From: Sphingomonas ginsenosidivorax
GTDB lineage: Bacteria; Pseudomonadota; Alphaproteobacteria; Sphingomonadales; Sphingomonadaceae
Assembly (NCBI RefSeq): GCF_007995065.1
Contig: NZ_VOQR01000001.1
Span: 2,235,001-2,299,000, forward strand
Reading direction: 5' to 3'
Length of the DNA stretch: 64,000 bases
The first letter of the stretch is position 1, and each line of letters begins with the position of its first letter. The position numbers and the translations under genes were made by a program. Under the pieces are notes generated by a model. It made no database searches and was not told where the DNA came from. It worked only from the letters and a program-made list of their open reading frames with translations. Below are positions 36,632 through 45,638 of the stretch, one piece after another.

Positions 36632-38806
36632 TTAGGCAACTGCTCGAGCGTCTTGGGATAAATACGCGTTCAGATCGGTGATCGGCATAGGCCTGCCGAA
36701 GAGGTAGCCCTGCGCCGTCGAGCATCCGCAAGCGCGTAGCAGGTCGCGCTGAGCTTCGGTCTCGACGCCTTCCGCAATCACTTCGACCCCCAAGCTGGTT
36801 GCAAGATAGACCATTGCGTTGACGACAGCGGCGTCGACACGATCGGTGCATATTTCGCGGATGAAGCTTCGGTCGATCTTCAGCCGGCTAAGGGGATAGC
36901 GCTTGAGCAAACTGAGAGACGCAAAGCCGGTCCCGAAATCATCAAAAGCGATCCCGACGCCCGTCTTTCGCAGCGCGCGTAGCGGTGCGAGCATCGTGTC
37001 GTCGTGCCGCAAGACGATATTCTCGGTGATCTCCAGTTCCAGCGCCTCGGGCGGCAAGCCGGTCCGGTCGAGTACCGCGGCGACGTCGATCGCCAGCTGC
37101 CCTGTACTGAACTGAGCGCCGAACACGTTGACGCCTACTATGAGATCAGGGACCTTGCGGCGCATCCCTACAGCGTCAGCGCATGCGGTCTCCATGACCC
37201 ACCGCCCGATTTCCGGCGCGAGAAGGCCGCTCTCGACCGTGGGGAGGAAATCATCCGGCGACAGCAAGCCGTGCACTGGATGACGCCAGCGTAATAGTGC
37301 CTCAACACCAAGCAGCGCGCGGTCAGCTATCCGAACCTGCGGCTGGTAGAATAGCTCGAACTCGTTCCCGTCGATCGCGCGGCGCAACTCGCTTTCGAAT
37401 GCCCGGCGATTGATCGCCGCGTCACGCAGCGGCGAGGCAAAATACCGCCGGCAGTTTCGTCCTTCACCCTTCGCCTGATACATAGCAAGGTCCGCCGCGG
37501 AAAGGAGATCCTCCGCGAATTCGCCGTCCTTCGGGCCGAAAGCGATGCCGATGCTGGCACCGATATGGACCATTTGCTCCTCGGTGACGCATGGCGCGCC
37601 GATTGCGGCAATGATACGATCGGCAGTTGCCCCGACGGCTGCCTGGTCGGGGCTGTCCGGCATCAGAACGGCAAATTCATCGCCACCTAGCCGCGCCACG
37701 GTATCGATCGATCGAACGCACTCACGGATTCGCTCTGCCACTTGGCATAAGACCGCGTCACCAGCGGTGTGGCCCAGCGTATCATTGACGTTCTTGAAGC
37801 CGTCGAGATCGACCATAAAAACCGCAACGGGTTCAGCTTTCGCACACTCGCCGATCCGGCCGAGCAGGACGGCACGGTTGGGGAGACCGGTCAAACTGTC
37901 GATGTGGGCCAGATTGAAGAGCCGGGTTTCATTGGCGCGACGTTCGCTAATATCCCGAATGATGGCACCGAAGCTGGTCTGGTCCGCCTCGCACCACATC
38001 GACAAGGAAAGTTCGATCGAAAATTCCGATCCGTCCTGACGCGCAGCGTCGAGTTCGACAGTCGTGCCGACCAGCCTCGGCTTACCGCCAGCCGCAACGC
38101 GCTGCAGTCCACCACCGTGGCCGCCGCGCATACGTTCGGGAACGATGATATCCAGACTTTTTCCCACCGCCTCGTCGGCAGTGAAGCCAAACAGACGTTC
38201 GCAGGCAGTATTCCAGAAAGTGATATCGCCGTCTTGGTCGGCACAGATGATGCCGTCGGGCGATGTGGCGGCAATATTCTCGAACCGGGACTGGCTGATC
38301 GCTCCTGCTATCGCCAAGCGCCGTATTTCGAGCCTGTCTGTCACGATCCTGGCAAGCGCCTGAAGGTTCGTCCTGTCCTTGTCGGAGAAGCCGTTCCTCG
38401 GCCGGTGATCGATGATGCAGAGCGAGCCAATCGCAAATCCGTCTGGCGAGCGCAACGGAACGCCAGCGTAGAAGCGGATATAGGGGCTACCGGTCACCAG
38501 CGGATTGGTCGCGAAACGAGGGTCAAGCAACGCGTCGGGAATGACCAGCATGTCGGTCTGGGTGATCGCATGCGCGCAAAAGGAAATGTCACGCGCAGTT
38601 CCGCAGACATCAAGGCCAATGCGCGCCTTGAACGTCTGGGTGTCGCGCTCTACGAGCGAGACCAGAGCTATCGGAACATCGAACAGCCGTGCCGCCAGTT
38701 GAACCATCTCATTTAGGTCGACATCGTCGCTTTCGCTAAGCAGATCGTATTCCGCTAGCGCTGCCAATCGGGCGTCTTCGTTAAAAATATGGGGGGCCGA
38801 TCGCAT
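36632..38806 (-). CDS. GAF-PAS-GGDEF-EAL cyclic-di-GMP protein
   Basis: A 724-residue cytosolic signalling protein. Residues 20-165 form a GAF domain (LFDVPIALVSLVERDTQTFK, FYAGVPLRSPDG). Residues 175-290 form a PAS domain (NIAATSPDGIICADQDGDIT, ending SFGAIIRDISERR). A diguanylate cyclase domain (about 300-465) carries the intact active-site motif RLGGDEFAVLMPD. An EAL phosphodiesterase domain (about 475-715) carries GVEALLRWRHP, ELEITENIVL, FDDFGTGFASL and IAEGVETEAQ, all intact. Both making and breaking cyclic-di-GMP are possible, with GAF/PAS input deciding. No transmembrane segment. It is divergent from a LysR gene across a 460-bp gap. Confidence 0.92.
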   Translation of the reverse strand: MRSAPHIFNEDARLAALAEYDLLSESDDVDLNEMVQLAARLFDVPIALVSLVERDTQTFKARIGLDVCGTARDISFCAHAITQTDMLVIPDALLDPRFATNPLVTGSPYIRFYAGVPLRSPDGFAIGSLCIIDHRPRNGFSDKDRTNLQALARIVTDRLEIRRLAIAGAISQSRFENIAATSPDGIICADQDGDITFWNTACERLFGFTADEAVGKSLDIIVPERMRGGHGGGLQRVAAGGKPRLVGTTVELDAARQDGSEFSIELSLSMWCEADQTSFGAIIRDISERRANETRLFNLAHIDSLTGLPNRAVLLGRIGECAKAEPVAVFMVDLDGFKNVNDTLGHTAGDAVLCQVAERIRECVRSIDTVARLGGDEFAVLMPDSPDQAAVGATADRIIAAIGAPCVTEEQMVHIGASIGIAFGPKDGEFAEDLLSAADLAMYQAKGEGRNCRRYFASPLRDAAINRRAFESELRRAIDGNEFELFYQPQVRIADRALLGVEALLRWRHPVHGLLSPDDFLPTVESGLLAPEIGRWVMETACADAVGMRRKVPDLIVGVNVFGAQFSTGQLAIDVAAVLDRTGLPPEALELEITENIVLRHDDTMLAPLRALRKTGVGIAFDDFGTGFASLSLLKRYPLSRLKIDRSFIREICTDRVDAAVVNAMVYLATSLGVEVIAEGVETEAQRDLLRACGCSTAQGYLFGRPMPITDLNAYLSQDARAVA

Positions 38807-39267
38807 GTTTTTCCTGGCGCTGGTTTCGCCCCCCAGAGATAAGCTGAAAACCTCAACACCTTGTTACTTAAGCGGAGTAGTCGACACCGTTCACAATCAT
38901 TCTTCGCGAATTTGGCGGACAGCGCCTTGCCACAATCGGTTGCCGACTCGCTGTTCCGACCCTTCACGGACGCGTGGGAAAAATGGGTACGTCAACCGCC
39001 TGTAACCGCTGCCCTCGCGAGGATTTCCGATCTGCCAAACCGTCGCAGATAGACGACTGCCATAGCGACGACGCGGCAACTGCGACCCAGTTGTGGACGT
39101 TCCCGCGCGGTTTTCGCTTCCCCAATTTGGACATTTGTTCATGCCCGTATCAACCGCAACTGAGTGCGGGTCGCCGCCCAAATTTCGGCGATCCTCTGGA
39201 AAGAGCAACCTTTTACCGAACCCCTGCCCTACTTCCCCAGCCGACCGCATCCCTATATGCCCGTTGG
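38807..39267. other. 460-bp intergenic region
   Basis: No gene is supported; the frame reaching back from the LysR gene at 39268 is of poor composition. It holds promoters for the two divergent neighbours and 60-bp repeat copy 8 (39084-39143). Confidence 0.45.
39084..39143 (+). repeat. 60-bp repeat, copy 8
   Basis: Starts GACCCAGTTGTGGACGTTC, ends GGACATTTGTTCATG. Confidence 0.72.
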
Positions 39268-40176
39268 ATGGATATAGCTGGCTTCGACCTGAACCTCTTG
39301 AAGGCGTTCGATGCCCTCTACGCGGAACGCCACGTCACCCGTGCGGGCCAGCGCATCGGTCTGAGTCAGCCGGCGATGAGCGGGGCGCTCACGCGGCTGC
39401 GCGAGGTGCTCGACGACGAATTGTTCGTGCGGTCGTCGACGGGGATGCAACCGACACCGCGCGCCGATGACCTGGCAGGCCCGATCGCCGCTGCGCTTCG
39501 CCTGATGCGGACCGTCCTGCAAGACGATGGCTTCGACCCGGCGACCGCCGATCATGTCGTCACGATCGCCATGACCGACTATGCGGCCTTCGTCCTGCTG
39601 CCCGCGCTGCTGGCGAACCTCGCCACCGAAGCGCCTCGTCTCGAGGTGCGGGTCCGCGGGATTTTCGGCAAGGACGAAGTCGTCGATCTACTCGACAGCG
39701 GCGAGGCGAGCCTCGCGCTCAGCGTTCCCGTCGACGCCTCGGCACGCATCCTGACACGTCCGCTGCTTCGGGAAGGTTTCGCCTGCATCGCCCGGCCCGG
39801 GCATCCGGCCTTTGCGAACGCGGCCGACGTCGCGGCGTTCGCGGCGGCCCCGCATCTCCTGGTATCGCCCGAGGGCGATCGTGCGGGGCTGGTCGACCGC
39901 AAGCTTGCGGCCCTCGGGCTGGCACGCCGTGTCGTGCTGAGCCTGCCGCAGTTCCTGGTCGCGCCGTTCGTCGTCGCCGACACCGATCTGATCGCGACGC
40001 TTGCCGCGCGCGTCGCCCGGCGGTTCGCCGCGGCCAATCTGGGTATCGTCGTGTATGAGCCGCCGATCGCGTTGCCGGACTGGCCGCTGGCGATGATGTG
40101 GCATCGGCGGGTAGACGATCATCCCGCTACGGTCTGGCTGCGCGACTGCATCGCCGGGATCGCCGCGTCGGCCTGA
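39268..40176 (+). CDS. LysR-family regulator (NodD-like subgroup)
   Basis: A 302-residue LysR-type regulator starting MDIAGFDLNLLKAFDALYAE; the 98 preceding in-frame codons include repeat copy 8 and are rejected. The HTH is ERHVTRAGQRIGLSQPAMSG followed by LTRLREVLDDELFVRSSTGM. The FDLNLLKAFDALYxERHVTRA opening and the effector domain (LLPALLANLATEAPRLEVRV) place it in the NodD/SyrM-like branch, different from the other LysR proteins in the window. It is followed on the same strand, 100 bp on, by a nucleotide-sugar-epimerase-like gene that it may regulate. Confidence 0.84.
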   Translation: MDIAGFDLNLLKAFDALYAERHVTRAGQRIGLSQPAMSGALTRLREVLDDELFVRSSTGMQPTPRADDLAGPIAAALRLMRTVLQDDGFDPATADHVVTIAMTDYAAFVLLPALLANLATEAPRLEVRVRGIFGKDEVVDLLDSGEASLALSVPVDASARILTRPLLREGFACIARPGHPAFANAADVAAFAAAPHLLVSPEGDRAGLVDRKLAALGLARRVVLSLPQFLVAPFVVADTDLIATLAARVARRFAAANLGIVVYEPPIALPDWPLAMMWHRRVDDHPATVWLRDCIAGIAASA

Positions 40177-40276
40177 CGCCATCGGCCCCGCTGATAACGG
40201 CGTATCACCTCTTGCGATTTCCCGCAGCGCCCCAGGTCCGCTCTACCTCGCGCCACAGGGGCAATGAGGTGCTGAC

Positions 40277-41167
40277 ATGCGTGTATTGGTAACGGGTGCT
40301 ACAGGATTGATCGGCGGCGCGGTCGCGCGTCGACTCGCGGCGGCGGGGCATGGCGTGGTGGGACTCGCGCGTTCGGAAGCGAGCGCGGCCAAGCTGACGG
40401 ACATGGGCTATCACGCGGCCTACGGCGACCTGGAGGATGCAGCGAGTATCGCAAACGCCGTTCAGGACGTAGACGCGGTCGTCCATGCCGCGTCGCCGAA
40501 CGACCAGAACAGCGCGACTTATGACGAAGCGGCGACCCGCGCGATCATCGATGCGCTACGCGGCACGTCGAAGCGCTTTCTCTATACGAGCGGCTGTTTC
40601 CTGTACGGTGCCACCGGCGACACCCCCGCAACGGAGGACAGCCCGCTCGATCCGCTGGAAATGGTGCGCTTTCGCCAGGCGCTCGAAGCGGAGATCCTAG
40701 GCGCCGCGGCTGATGGCGTTCACGGCATCATCATCCGTCCCGCCTGGGTCTACGGCAACCACGCCTGGACCACGATGATGATGTACGGTTCGGCGCAGGA
40801 ACATGGCGCGGCGCGGTACGTCGGCAACGGGCGGAACCGCTGGACGTGCGTGCATGTCGACGATCTCGCCGATCTGTATCTGCTGGCGCTCGAAAAGGCG
40901 CCGGCGGCCTCGATCTTCAACGGCGCGCACGGCGCCGCTATCCCGCTGATCGACATCGCACGCGCCGCCAGCGAGGGTGCTGGCGCCGCGGGCCGAGTGG
41001 CGGAATGGCCGCTGGAAGAGGCTCGGCGGGCGCTCGGGAGGTTCGCGGATGCGATCGCGTGCGACCAGCTGGTGTCGGGCGAACGCGCCGAACACACGCT
41101 TGGTTGGCGTCCGTCGCGACATTCGATCCTCGATGAACTGCGCTCCTACGCCGCGCCCGCCGCCTGA
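40277..41167 (+). CDS. NAD-dependent epimerase/dehydratase (extended SDR)
   Basis: A 296-residue extended SDR. It starts MRVLVTGATGLIGGAVARRL with the NAD-binding TGATGLIGG. The catalytic region reads LYTSGCFLYGATGDTPATED, so the usual YxxxK is not clearly present; the helix position has FRQALEAEIL instead. This matches the atypical NAD-epimerase-like proteins rather than true UDP-sugar epimerases. Residues RPAWVYGNHAW and WTCVHVDDLADLYLLALE are typical of the family. Reaction unknown. It lies 100 bp downstream of the LysR gene, and convergent with an SDR. Confidence 0.82.
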   Translation: MRVLVTGATGLIGGAVARRLAAAGHGVVGLARSEASAAKLTDMGYHAAYGDLEDAASIANAVQDVDAVVHAASPNDQNSATYDEAATRAIIDALRGTSKRFLYTSGCFLYGATGDTPATEDSPLDPLEMVRFRQALEAEILGAAADGVHGIIIRPAWVYGNHAWTTMMMYGSAQEHGAARYVGNGRNRWTCVHVDDLADLYLLALEKAPAASIFNGAHGAAIPLIDIARAASEGAGAAGRVAEWPLEEARRALGRFADAIACDQLVSGERAEHTLGWRPSRHSILDELRSYAAPAA

Positions 41168-41273
41168 ACGCACGTCGTTGCGATGATCGGGTCGTCTCGA
41201 TCGCAGACAGCCGTTCACATCGACACGAGTCCGGGCAGACCGAAAGTCCGCCCGGACTGGTAGCGTGACGCGG

Positions 41274-41999
41274 CTACATGCCGGCTGCGGTCGGGCGGAC
41301 GATGACCTCGTTGATGTCCACACCATCGGGCTGTTCCAGGGCGTAGCGGATCGCCCGCGCGATCGCGTCGGGGGTCAGCGACTTCTGGCGCCACGTCGTC
41401 AGTGCAGAGGCGATCGCCGGGTCCGTGATGTCGTTGCCCAGTTCGGTCGCGACGACTCCGGGGGATATTATCGTCGTGCGGATGTCGTCATGCTCCTGAC
41501 GCAACCCTTCGGTGATTGCCCAGACCGCATATTTGGTGGCGCAGTAGACGGCGGCACTCGGCATCACGAAATGCGCGGCGATCGATGCCACGTTCACGAC
41601 GTGACCCGCCTTCCGGGCGATGAACCGGGGCAGCACGGCCGCGATCCCGTTCAGCACGCCGTGAACATTGACGTCGATCATCCGCGTCCACTCGTCCTGC
41701 TTCAGCGCGGCGAGCGGCGAGAGCGGCATCACGCCGGCATTGTTGATCAGCACGTCCACGCGGCCGAACCGCGCTTCCGCCGCGTCGACGAAGGCGGCGA
41801 AGCTCGCCGCGTCGGTCACGTCCAGCACGTGCCACGCGACATTCGCACCCAACTCCGCCGCGAGCGCCTCGAGCCGCCCGGTCCTGCGCGCGCCGATGAA
41901 GAGGCGCGCGCCCCTGCCCGCCAGTTCCCGCACTGTGGCCTCGCCGATACCGCTGGACGCGCCGCTGATCAGCACAGTCTTGTCGATGACGTCGTTCAT
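41274..41999 (-). CDS. SDR-family oxidoreductase (YdfG/DltE-like)
   Basis: A 241-residue classical SDR starting MNDVIDKTVLISGASSGIGE at 41999, preceded by GGAAAGGACTCATC. The longer frame is rejected. Motifs: SGASSGIG, NNAGVMPLSPL, catalytic Ser in VASIAAHF, YCATKYAV (YxxxK) and the PGVVATELGN loop. This group (YdfG, DltE and similar) uses NADP(H) on hydroxy acids or ketones. It is divergent from an AraC gene whose start is about 150 bp away, and such AraC-SDR pairs are common in sphingomonads. The substrate is unknown. Confidence 0.86.
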   Translation of the reverse strand: MNDVIDKTVLISGASSGIGEATVRELAGRGARLFIGARRTGRLEALAAELGANVAWHVLDVTDAASFAAFVDAAEARFGRVDVLINNAGVMPLSPLAALKQDEWTRMIDVNVHGVLNGIAAVLPRFIARKAGHVVNVASIAAHFVMPSAAVYCATKYAVWAITEGLRQEHDDIRTTIISPGVVATELGNDITDPAIASALTTWRQKSLTPDAIARAIRYALEQPDGVDINEVIVRPTAAGM

Positions 42000-42151
42000 G
42001 ATGAGTCCTTTCCTGTGGCCATGAAGGCTGGGCACAGATGGAACCGAACCATCGGTTGGCGCGAGACCGATCCGCCGCGATCGTTGCACGATCCTCCGGA
42101 ACGACGGGCGCCACGCTTGCCGATGTACGTAACAGCGGACACAACCCCTCG

Positions 42152-43048
42152 ATGAGCACGATCGCAGATCTGGCCGCACTGGCTGCACGCCACATTACCC
42201 GAACCGGCATGGTCAGCACGGGAATCGCTCGGCTGTCGCTTTTCCGGGCCGACGAACCAACCGTCCCCTTGCCCGCCGTCTACGATGCGTCGCTTTGCAT
42301 AATAGCCCAGGGAGCCAAGCGGGTCTCGCTCGGCGGACAAAGCCTTCTCTACGATGCCGCGCATTACCTGCTGGTCTCGGTCGATCTCCCACTCGTCGGA
42401 CACGTCATTCAGGCCGAGCGGGACGCCCCGTACCTTTGCTGCAAGATCGACATCGACCAAGCGGTGCTGGCGAACCTCATCCTAGCCGAAGGCGCCCGGG
42501 CACCCAAGGCCGATCTGCCGGCGCTTGCGGTCTATCGCAGCGACGACGATCTGGTCGACGCGGCGTGCCGGCTGGTCCGTTTGCTGGACCAGCCCGACAG
42601 CATCGCCGCGCTCGCGCCGCTGATCGAGCGGGAGATCCTGTATCGTTTGCTGAAGGGGCCCCACGGGCCCGCGCTTCGCTACATGGCGGTCGCCGACAGC
42701 CACCTCAACCAGGTCAGCCGCGCGATCGCGACGATCCGCACAGGGTTCGACCGGCCGCTCCGCATCGGGGACATCGCCACCGCCGCGGGGATGAGCGCGT
42801 CGTCGCTGCACGAACACTTCAAAGCTGTGACGAGAATGACGCCGCTCGAGTATCAGAAACAGTTGCGCCTGCAGGAGGCACGGCGCCTGATGCTGTCGGA
42901 AGGCACCACTGCGAGCGGCGCGGGTTTTGCCGTCGGCTACGAAAGCCCTTCGCAGTTCAACCGCGAATATGCGCGCCTGTTTGGCGCACCGCCCCGTCGT
43001 GACATCGAACAGCTGCAGCGCAGCAGCAATCTACTGACGCCGGTGTAG
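42152..43048 (+). CDS. AraC-family regulator with AraC-N (cupin-like) domain
   Basis: A 298-residue regulator starting MSTIADLAALAARHITRTGM; the upstream frame (MEPNHRL...) overlaps the divergent promoter and is rejected. The N-terminal domain contains FRADEPTVPLPAVYDASLCI and LVSVDLPLVGHV, the AraC_N (PF06719-type) layout. The C-terminal DNA-binding part has two HTH units: RPLRIGDIATAAGMSASSLH and TASGAGFAVGYESPSQFNRE, ending YARLFGAPPRRD. It is divergent from the SDR at 41274 and probably activates it in response to a small molecule. Confidence 0.88.
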   Translation: MSTIADLAALAARHITRTGMVSTGIARLSLFRADEPTVPLPAVYDASLCIIAQGAKRVSLGGQSLLYDAAHYLLVSVDLPLVGHVIQAERDAPYLCCKIDIDQAVLANLILAEGARAPKADLPALAVYRSDDDLVDAACRLVRLLDQPDSIAALAPLIEREILYRLLKGPHGPALRYMAVADSHLNQVSRAIATIRTGFDRPLRIGDIATAAGMSASSLHEHFKAVTRMTPLEYQKQLRLQEARRLMLSEGTTASGAGFAVGYESPSQFNREYARLFGAPPRRDIEQLQRSSNLLTPV

Positions 43049-43067
43049 CCCCGCTTATTTCCGCTTC

Positions 43068-43128
43068 GACCCAATCCCGGTCGCTCAGGCCGCTATTCGC
43101 GCATCCCAACTACCGCCATTCGTTCATC
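43068..43128 (+). repeat. 60-bp repeat, copy 9
   Basis: Starts GACCCAATCCCGGTCGCTC, ends CCGCCATTCGTTCATC. About 30 bp upstream of the truncated NmrA-like gene. Confidence 0.77.
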
Positions 43129-43159
43129 ACAGCGAAGGGGCAGTTTCGGGCAGACCGGC

Positions 43160-43879
43160 TTGGCAGTTGAACGGCATAACCTGCGCGCCGCGATGTCGGG
43201 CGTGTCGACCTTGTTCCTGCTGAACGGCGTCGTCGCGGAGGAGTTCACCCAGGCGGTGATCGCGCTCAACGTCGCCCGCGAGGTCGGGATCGAGCGGATC
43301 GTGTACCTGTCGGTGATCCACAGCGACGTCTACGTCAACGTTCCCCATTTCGCCGGCAAGTTCGGCGTCGAGCGGATGATCGAGGCGATGGGCCTGCACG
43401 CCACCATCCTGCGCCCCGCCTATTTCATGGACAATGAGATCACGGTGAAGGACGTGGTCACCGGCTACGGCATCTATCCGATGCCGATCGGCGACAAGGG
43501 CCTGGCGATGATCGACGCGCGCGATGTCGGCGAGGTCGCCGCGATCGAGCTGATCCGCCGCGAGCAGGCGCCGCAGCCATTGCCGACGACCTACATCAAC
43601 CTGGTCGGGCCCGACACGCTGACCGGCGCCGACGCCGCCGCGATATGGTCCGACGTTCTCGGCCGCGAAATCGCCTTCCCGGGCAACGACACCGCCGGCT
43701 TCGAACAGAATCTGCGCGCCTTCATGCCCAGCTGGATGGCGTACGACATGCGCCAGATGGCCGAGCGCTTCCAGAGCGACGGCATGATCCCCGAGGCGGG
43801 CGACGTCGACCGGCTGACCGCGCTGCTCGGCCGCCCCTTGCGCACCTACCGCGACCACGTCGCGCAGATCGTCGGCTGA
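43160..43879 (+). pseudogene. NmrA-like SDR lacking its N-terminal nucleotide-binding part
   Basis: The frame begins in the middle of an NmrA/atypical SDR: HNLRAAMSGVSTLFLLNGVV corresponds to about residue 65 of a normal protein (usually 290-300 residues). The GxxGxxG cofactor motif and first two strands are missing. Downstream the protein is intact (IVYLSVIHSDVYVNVPHFAG, ILRPAYFMDNEIT, DARDVGEVAAIELI) to the stop at 43879. Two Met codons near 43160-43196 could allow a 239-residue product, but it could not bind NAD(P) in the usual way. Repeat copy 9 ends about 30 bp before the break. Its former operon continues with DUF1857 and SRPBCC genes. Confidence 0.62.
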
Positions 43880-43914
43880 CCCCTTTCCCCTCTATCCGAA
43901 CAAGGACCATCGTC

Positions 43915-44424
43915 ATGATCTATTCGACCGCCACCGTCGCCGTGAACCCCGAAGGCGAGACGCCGCTGACCCGCGAACAGGTGTGGCAGGGGCTGGAGCG
44001 CAAGGCCCGCGACGCCCGCCTGTTCCTGCCGCCGGGCCTGTGCACCCGCTGCGACGTGACCGAGGAGAGCGCCGCCCATTTCGTGCGCGAGGCGACGATC
44101 GCCGGCCAGGACCTGCGCGAGATCATCGTGCTCGAGCGACACGCCAAGGTCACCTTCTTCCAGGCGACCGGGCCGCGTGAGGGTGCCATTGTCAACGAAG
44201 TGTTCGAGGACGCGGCAGGCCAGCTTCAGCTCAAATTCTACTGCTATCTCGGCCTGCGCGGGAAAACCCCCGGCGGACCCGAGGAACAGGCCGAACAGGC
44301 GCAGTTCGACAGCGACACGGGGTACAAGGCTGCGCTGCTCTCCACGCTGAAGCGCACCCGCGAGATGCTCGCCGATGGCACGCTCGACCTCCACGCCGCT
44401 ACAGACGAAGGAGTCTCAAGATGA
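43915..44424 (+). CDS. DUF1857/AtaL-like SRPBCC-fold protein
   Basis: A 169-residue protein starting at the ATG with AAGGACC upstream. The sequence MIYSTATVAVNPEGETPLTR, QVWQGLERKARDARLFLPPG, LREIIVLERHAKVTFFQATG and FYCYLGLRGKTPGG matches the DUF1857 (AtaL-like) family, small beta-rich proteins with a lipid- or polyketide-binding START-like fold. No signal peptide. It starts 35 bp after the NmrA-like gene and overlaps the next gene by 4 bp (ATGA), so it was probably part of one operon with the NmrA and SRPBCC genes handling one hydrophobic substrate. Confidence 0.78.
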   Translation: MIYSTATVAVNPEGETPLTREQVWQGLERKARDARLFLPPGLCTRCDVTEESAAHFVREATIAGQDLREIIVLERHAKVTFFQATGPREGAIVNEVFEDAAGQLQLKFYCYLGLRGKTPGGPEEQAEQAQFDSDTGYKAALLSTLKRTREMLADGTLDLHAATDEGVSR

Positions 44425-44954
44425 CCACGGCAACCCTCAACCCGTCGCTGCCGGATTCTGCATCCCAGATACCATCGGCGCTCAGCGCGACCGTGACACA
44501 GCAGATCCGCGTTCCGGGACGGATCGAAGACGTGTTCGACTTCCTCGTGGCGGAGGATGTCCTGCCCAAGATCCTCACCGGCTACGGCCTGTTGCCCGGG
44601 ATCGTCTCCACCTCGCAGGTGTCAGGCCCGTGGGACCAGCCGGGCTCGACGCGGACGGTTCACCTCGCGGACGGCAGCACCGTCCGGGAAGGGGTGACTC
44701 ACTACCAGCGCGCGCGCTATTTCGCCTATCGCATCTGGCAGCCGAGCTTCGCGCTCAAATATCTGATGTCGGGGGCGGTCGGACAATTCTGGTTCGAGCA
44801 GCAGGGCGGCGAAGTCGCGGTGACGTGGACCTACACCTTCGCAGCGAAGAACCGGATCGCCAGAGTACCGCTGTGGCTGTTCGTGCAGGCGCAATGGAAG
44901 GGCTACATGGCGGTCTGCATGGCCAACATCGCCCGGCATCTCGCGGCGCCTTGA
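44421..44954 (+). CDS. SRPBCC (START-like) family protein
   Basis: A 177-residue SRPBCC-fold protein: after a flexible head, VTQQIRVPGRIEDVFDFLVA starts the helix-grip fold, then WDQPGSTRTVHLADGSTVRE, VTHYQRARYFAYRIWQPSFA and VTWTYTFAAKNRIARVPLWL. This is the polyketide-cyclase/dehydrase and lipid-transport group, with a large hydrophobic pocket; the binding partner is unknown. It is translationally coupled to the DUF1857 gene. The TetR gene downstream is convergent. Confidence 0.8.
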   Translation: MTTATLNPSLPDSASQIPSALSATVTQQIRVPGRIEDVFDFLVAEDVLPKILTGYGLLPGIVSTSQVSGPWDQPGSTRTVHLADGSTVREGVTHYQRARYFAYRIWQPSFALKYLMSGAVGQFWFEQQGGEVAVTWTYTFAAKNRIARVPLWLFVQAQWKGYMAVCMANIARHLAAP

Positions 44955-45006
44955 TGGCTCTCACCCATGGTCCCGGGGACGTCAGCCCGTGCAGGCCCCG
45001 GATGCG

Positions 45007-45567
45007 TCACCGCACGAGCATGCCGTTGAGGAGCAGGTCCACCAGATGCGCAACGCGCGACGCGGGTGCGGTGTCCTTTTCGACCGCGATCGCTATTGCA
45101 CTCACCACACAGATGATGTCGTCGAAGGTCGCATCGCTCCGAATGATCCCTGCCTCCTGCGTGCGCCCAAGCAGTCGCTGCCCTTCCGACGTGATTGCCA
45201 TACAGCCGGGCGTGCCGTGCTGAATGACCGTCCCCAGCGAGGCGGCGAGGCTTTGATAGACGCTCGTATTGATCGCGAGCTCTTCGAGAAACTGGCGCAT
45301 CGCGTCCGCGGGATCCTGATCTCTACCGCGCGCGCAACTCGTCTCCGCGACCGACAAGAACCGCTCGTTGCTGGTGGCCGCCAGAAGCGATTCTCGCGTC
45401 GGGAAGCGACGATAGAGCGTGCCGATCCCGACCTTCGCTCGCTTCGCCACCTCCTCCAGCGGGATGCCGCCCCCCCGTTCCAGGAAGAGCTCCTCCGCGG
45501 CGACGAGAATGCTTTGGCGGTTCCGTTCCGCATCAGCGCGTAGGCCTGCCTCGATCAAATCTTTCAT
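45007..45567 (-). CDS. TetR-family regulator of the adjacent SDR operon
   Basis: A 186-residue TetR protein starting MKDLIEAGLRADAERNRQSI. The HTH reads AAEELFLERGGGIPLEEVAK followed by RAKVGIGTLYRRFPTRESLL. The ligand domain contains one Cys pair region (ETSCARGRD and GTPGCMAI). It is divergent from the SDR at 45639, with a 71-bp gap that is almost filled by two nested palindromic operators. Autorepression and repression of the SDR-ECH genes are likely. Confidence 0.88.
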   Translation of the reverse strand: MKDLIEAGLRADAERNRQSILVAAEELFLERGGGIPLEEVAKRAKVGIGTLYRRFPTRESLLAATSNERFLSVAETSCARGRDQDPADAMRQFLEELAINTSVYQSLAASLGTVIQHGTPGCMAITSEGQRLLGRTQEAGIIRSDATFDDIICVVSAIAIAVEKDTAPASRVAHLVDLLLNGMLVR

Positions 45568-45578
45568 CCTCGACTTGC

Positions 45579-45625
45579 TAAGTGGAGGATTCCTCCATAT
45601 TTCAAATGGAGCATTCCTCCACTTA
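45579..45625. promoter_or_regulatory. double TetR operator
   Basis: A perfect 15-bp palindrome TGGAGGATTCCTCCA (45583-45597) and a near copy TGGAGCATTCCTCCA (45607-45621) lie 24 bp apart centre to centre. They sit inside an outer perfect 11-bp inverted repeat, TAAGTGGAGGA (45579-45589) and TCCTCCACTTA (45615-45625). The position is between the divergent tetR and SDR starts. Confidence 0.75.
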
Positions 45626-45638
45626 CTCGAAAGACGGT

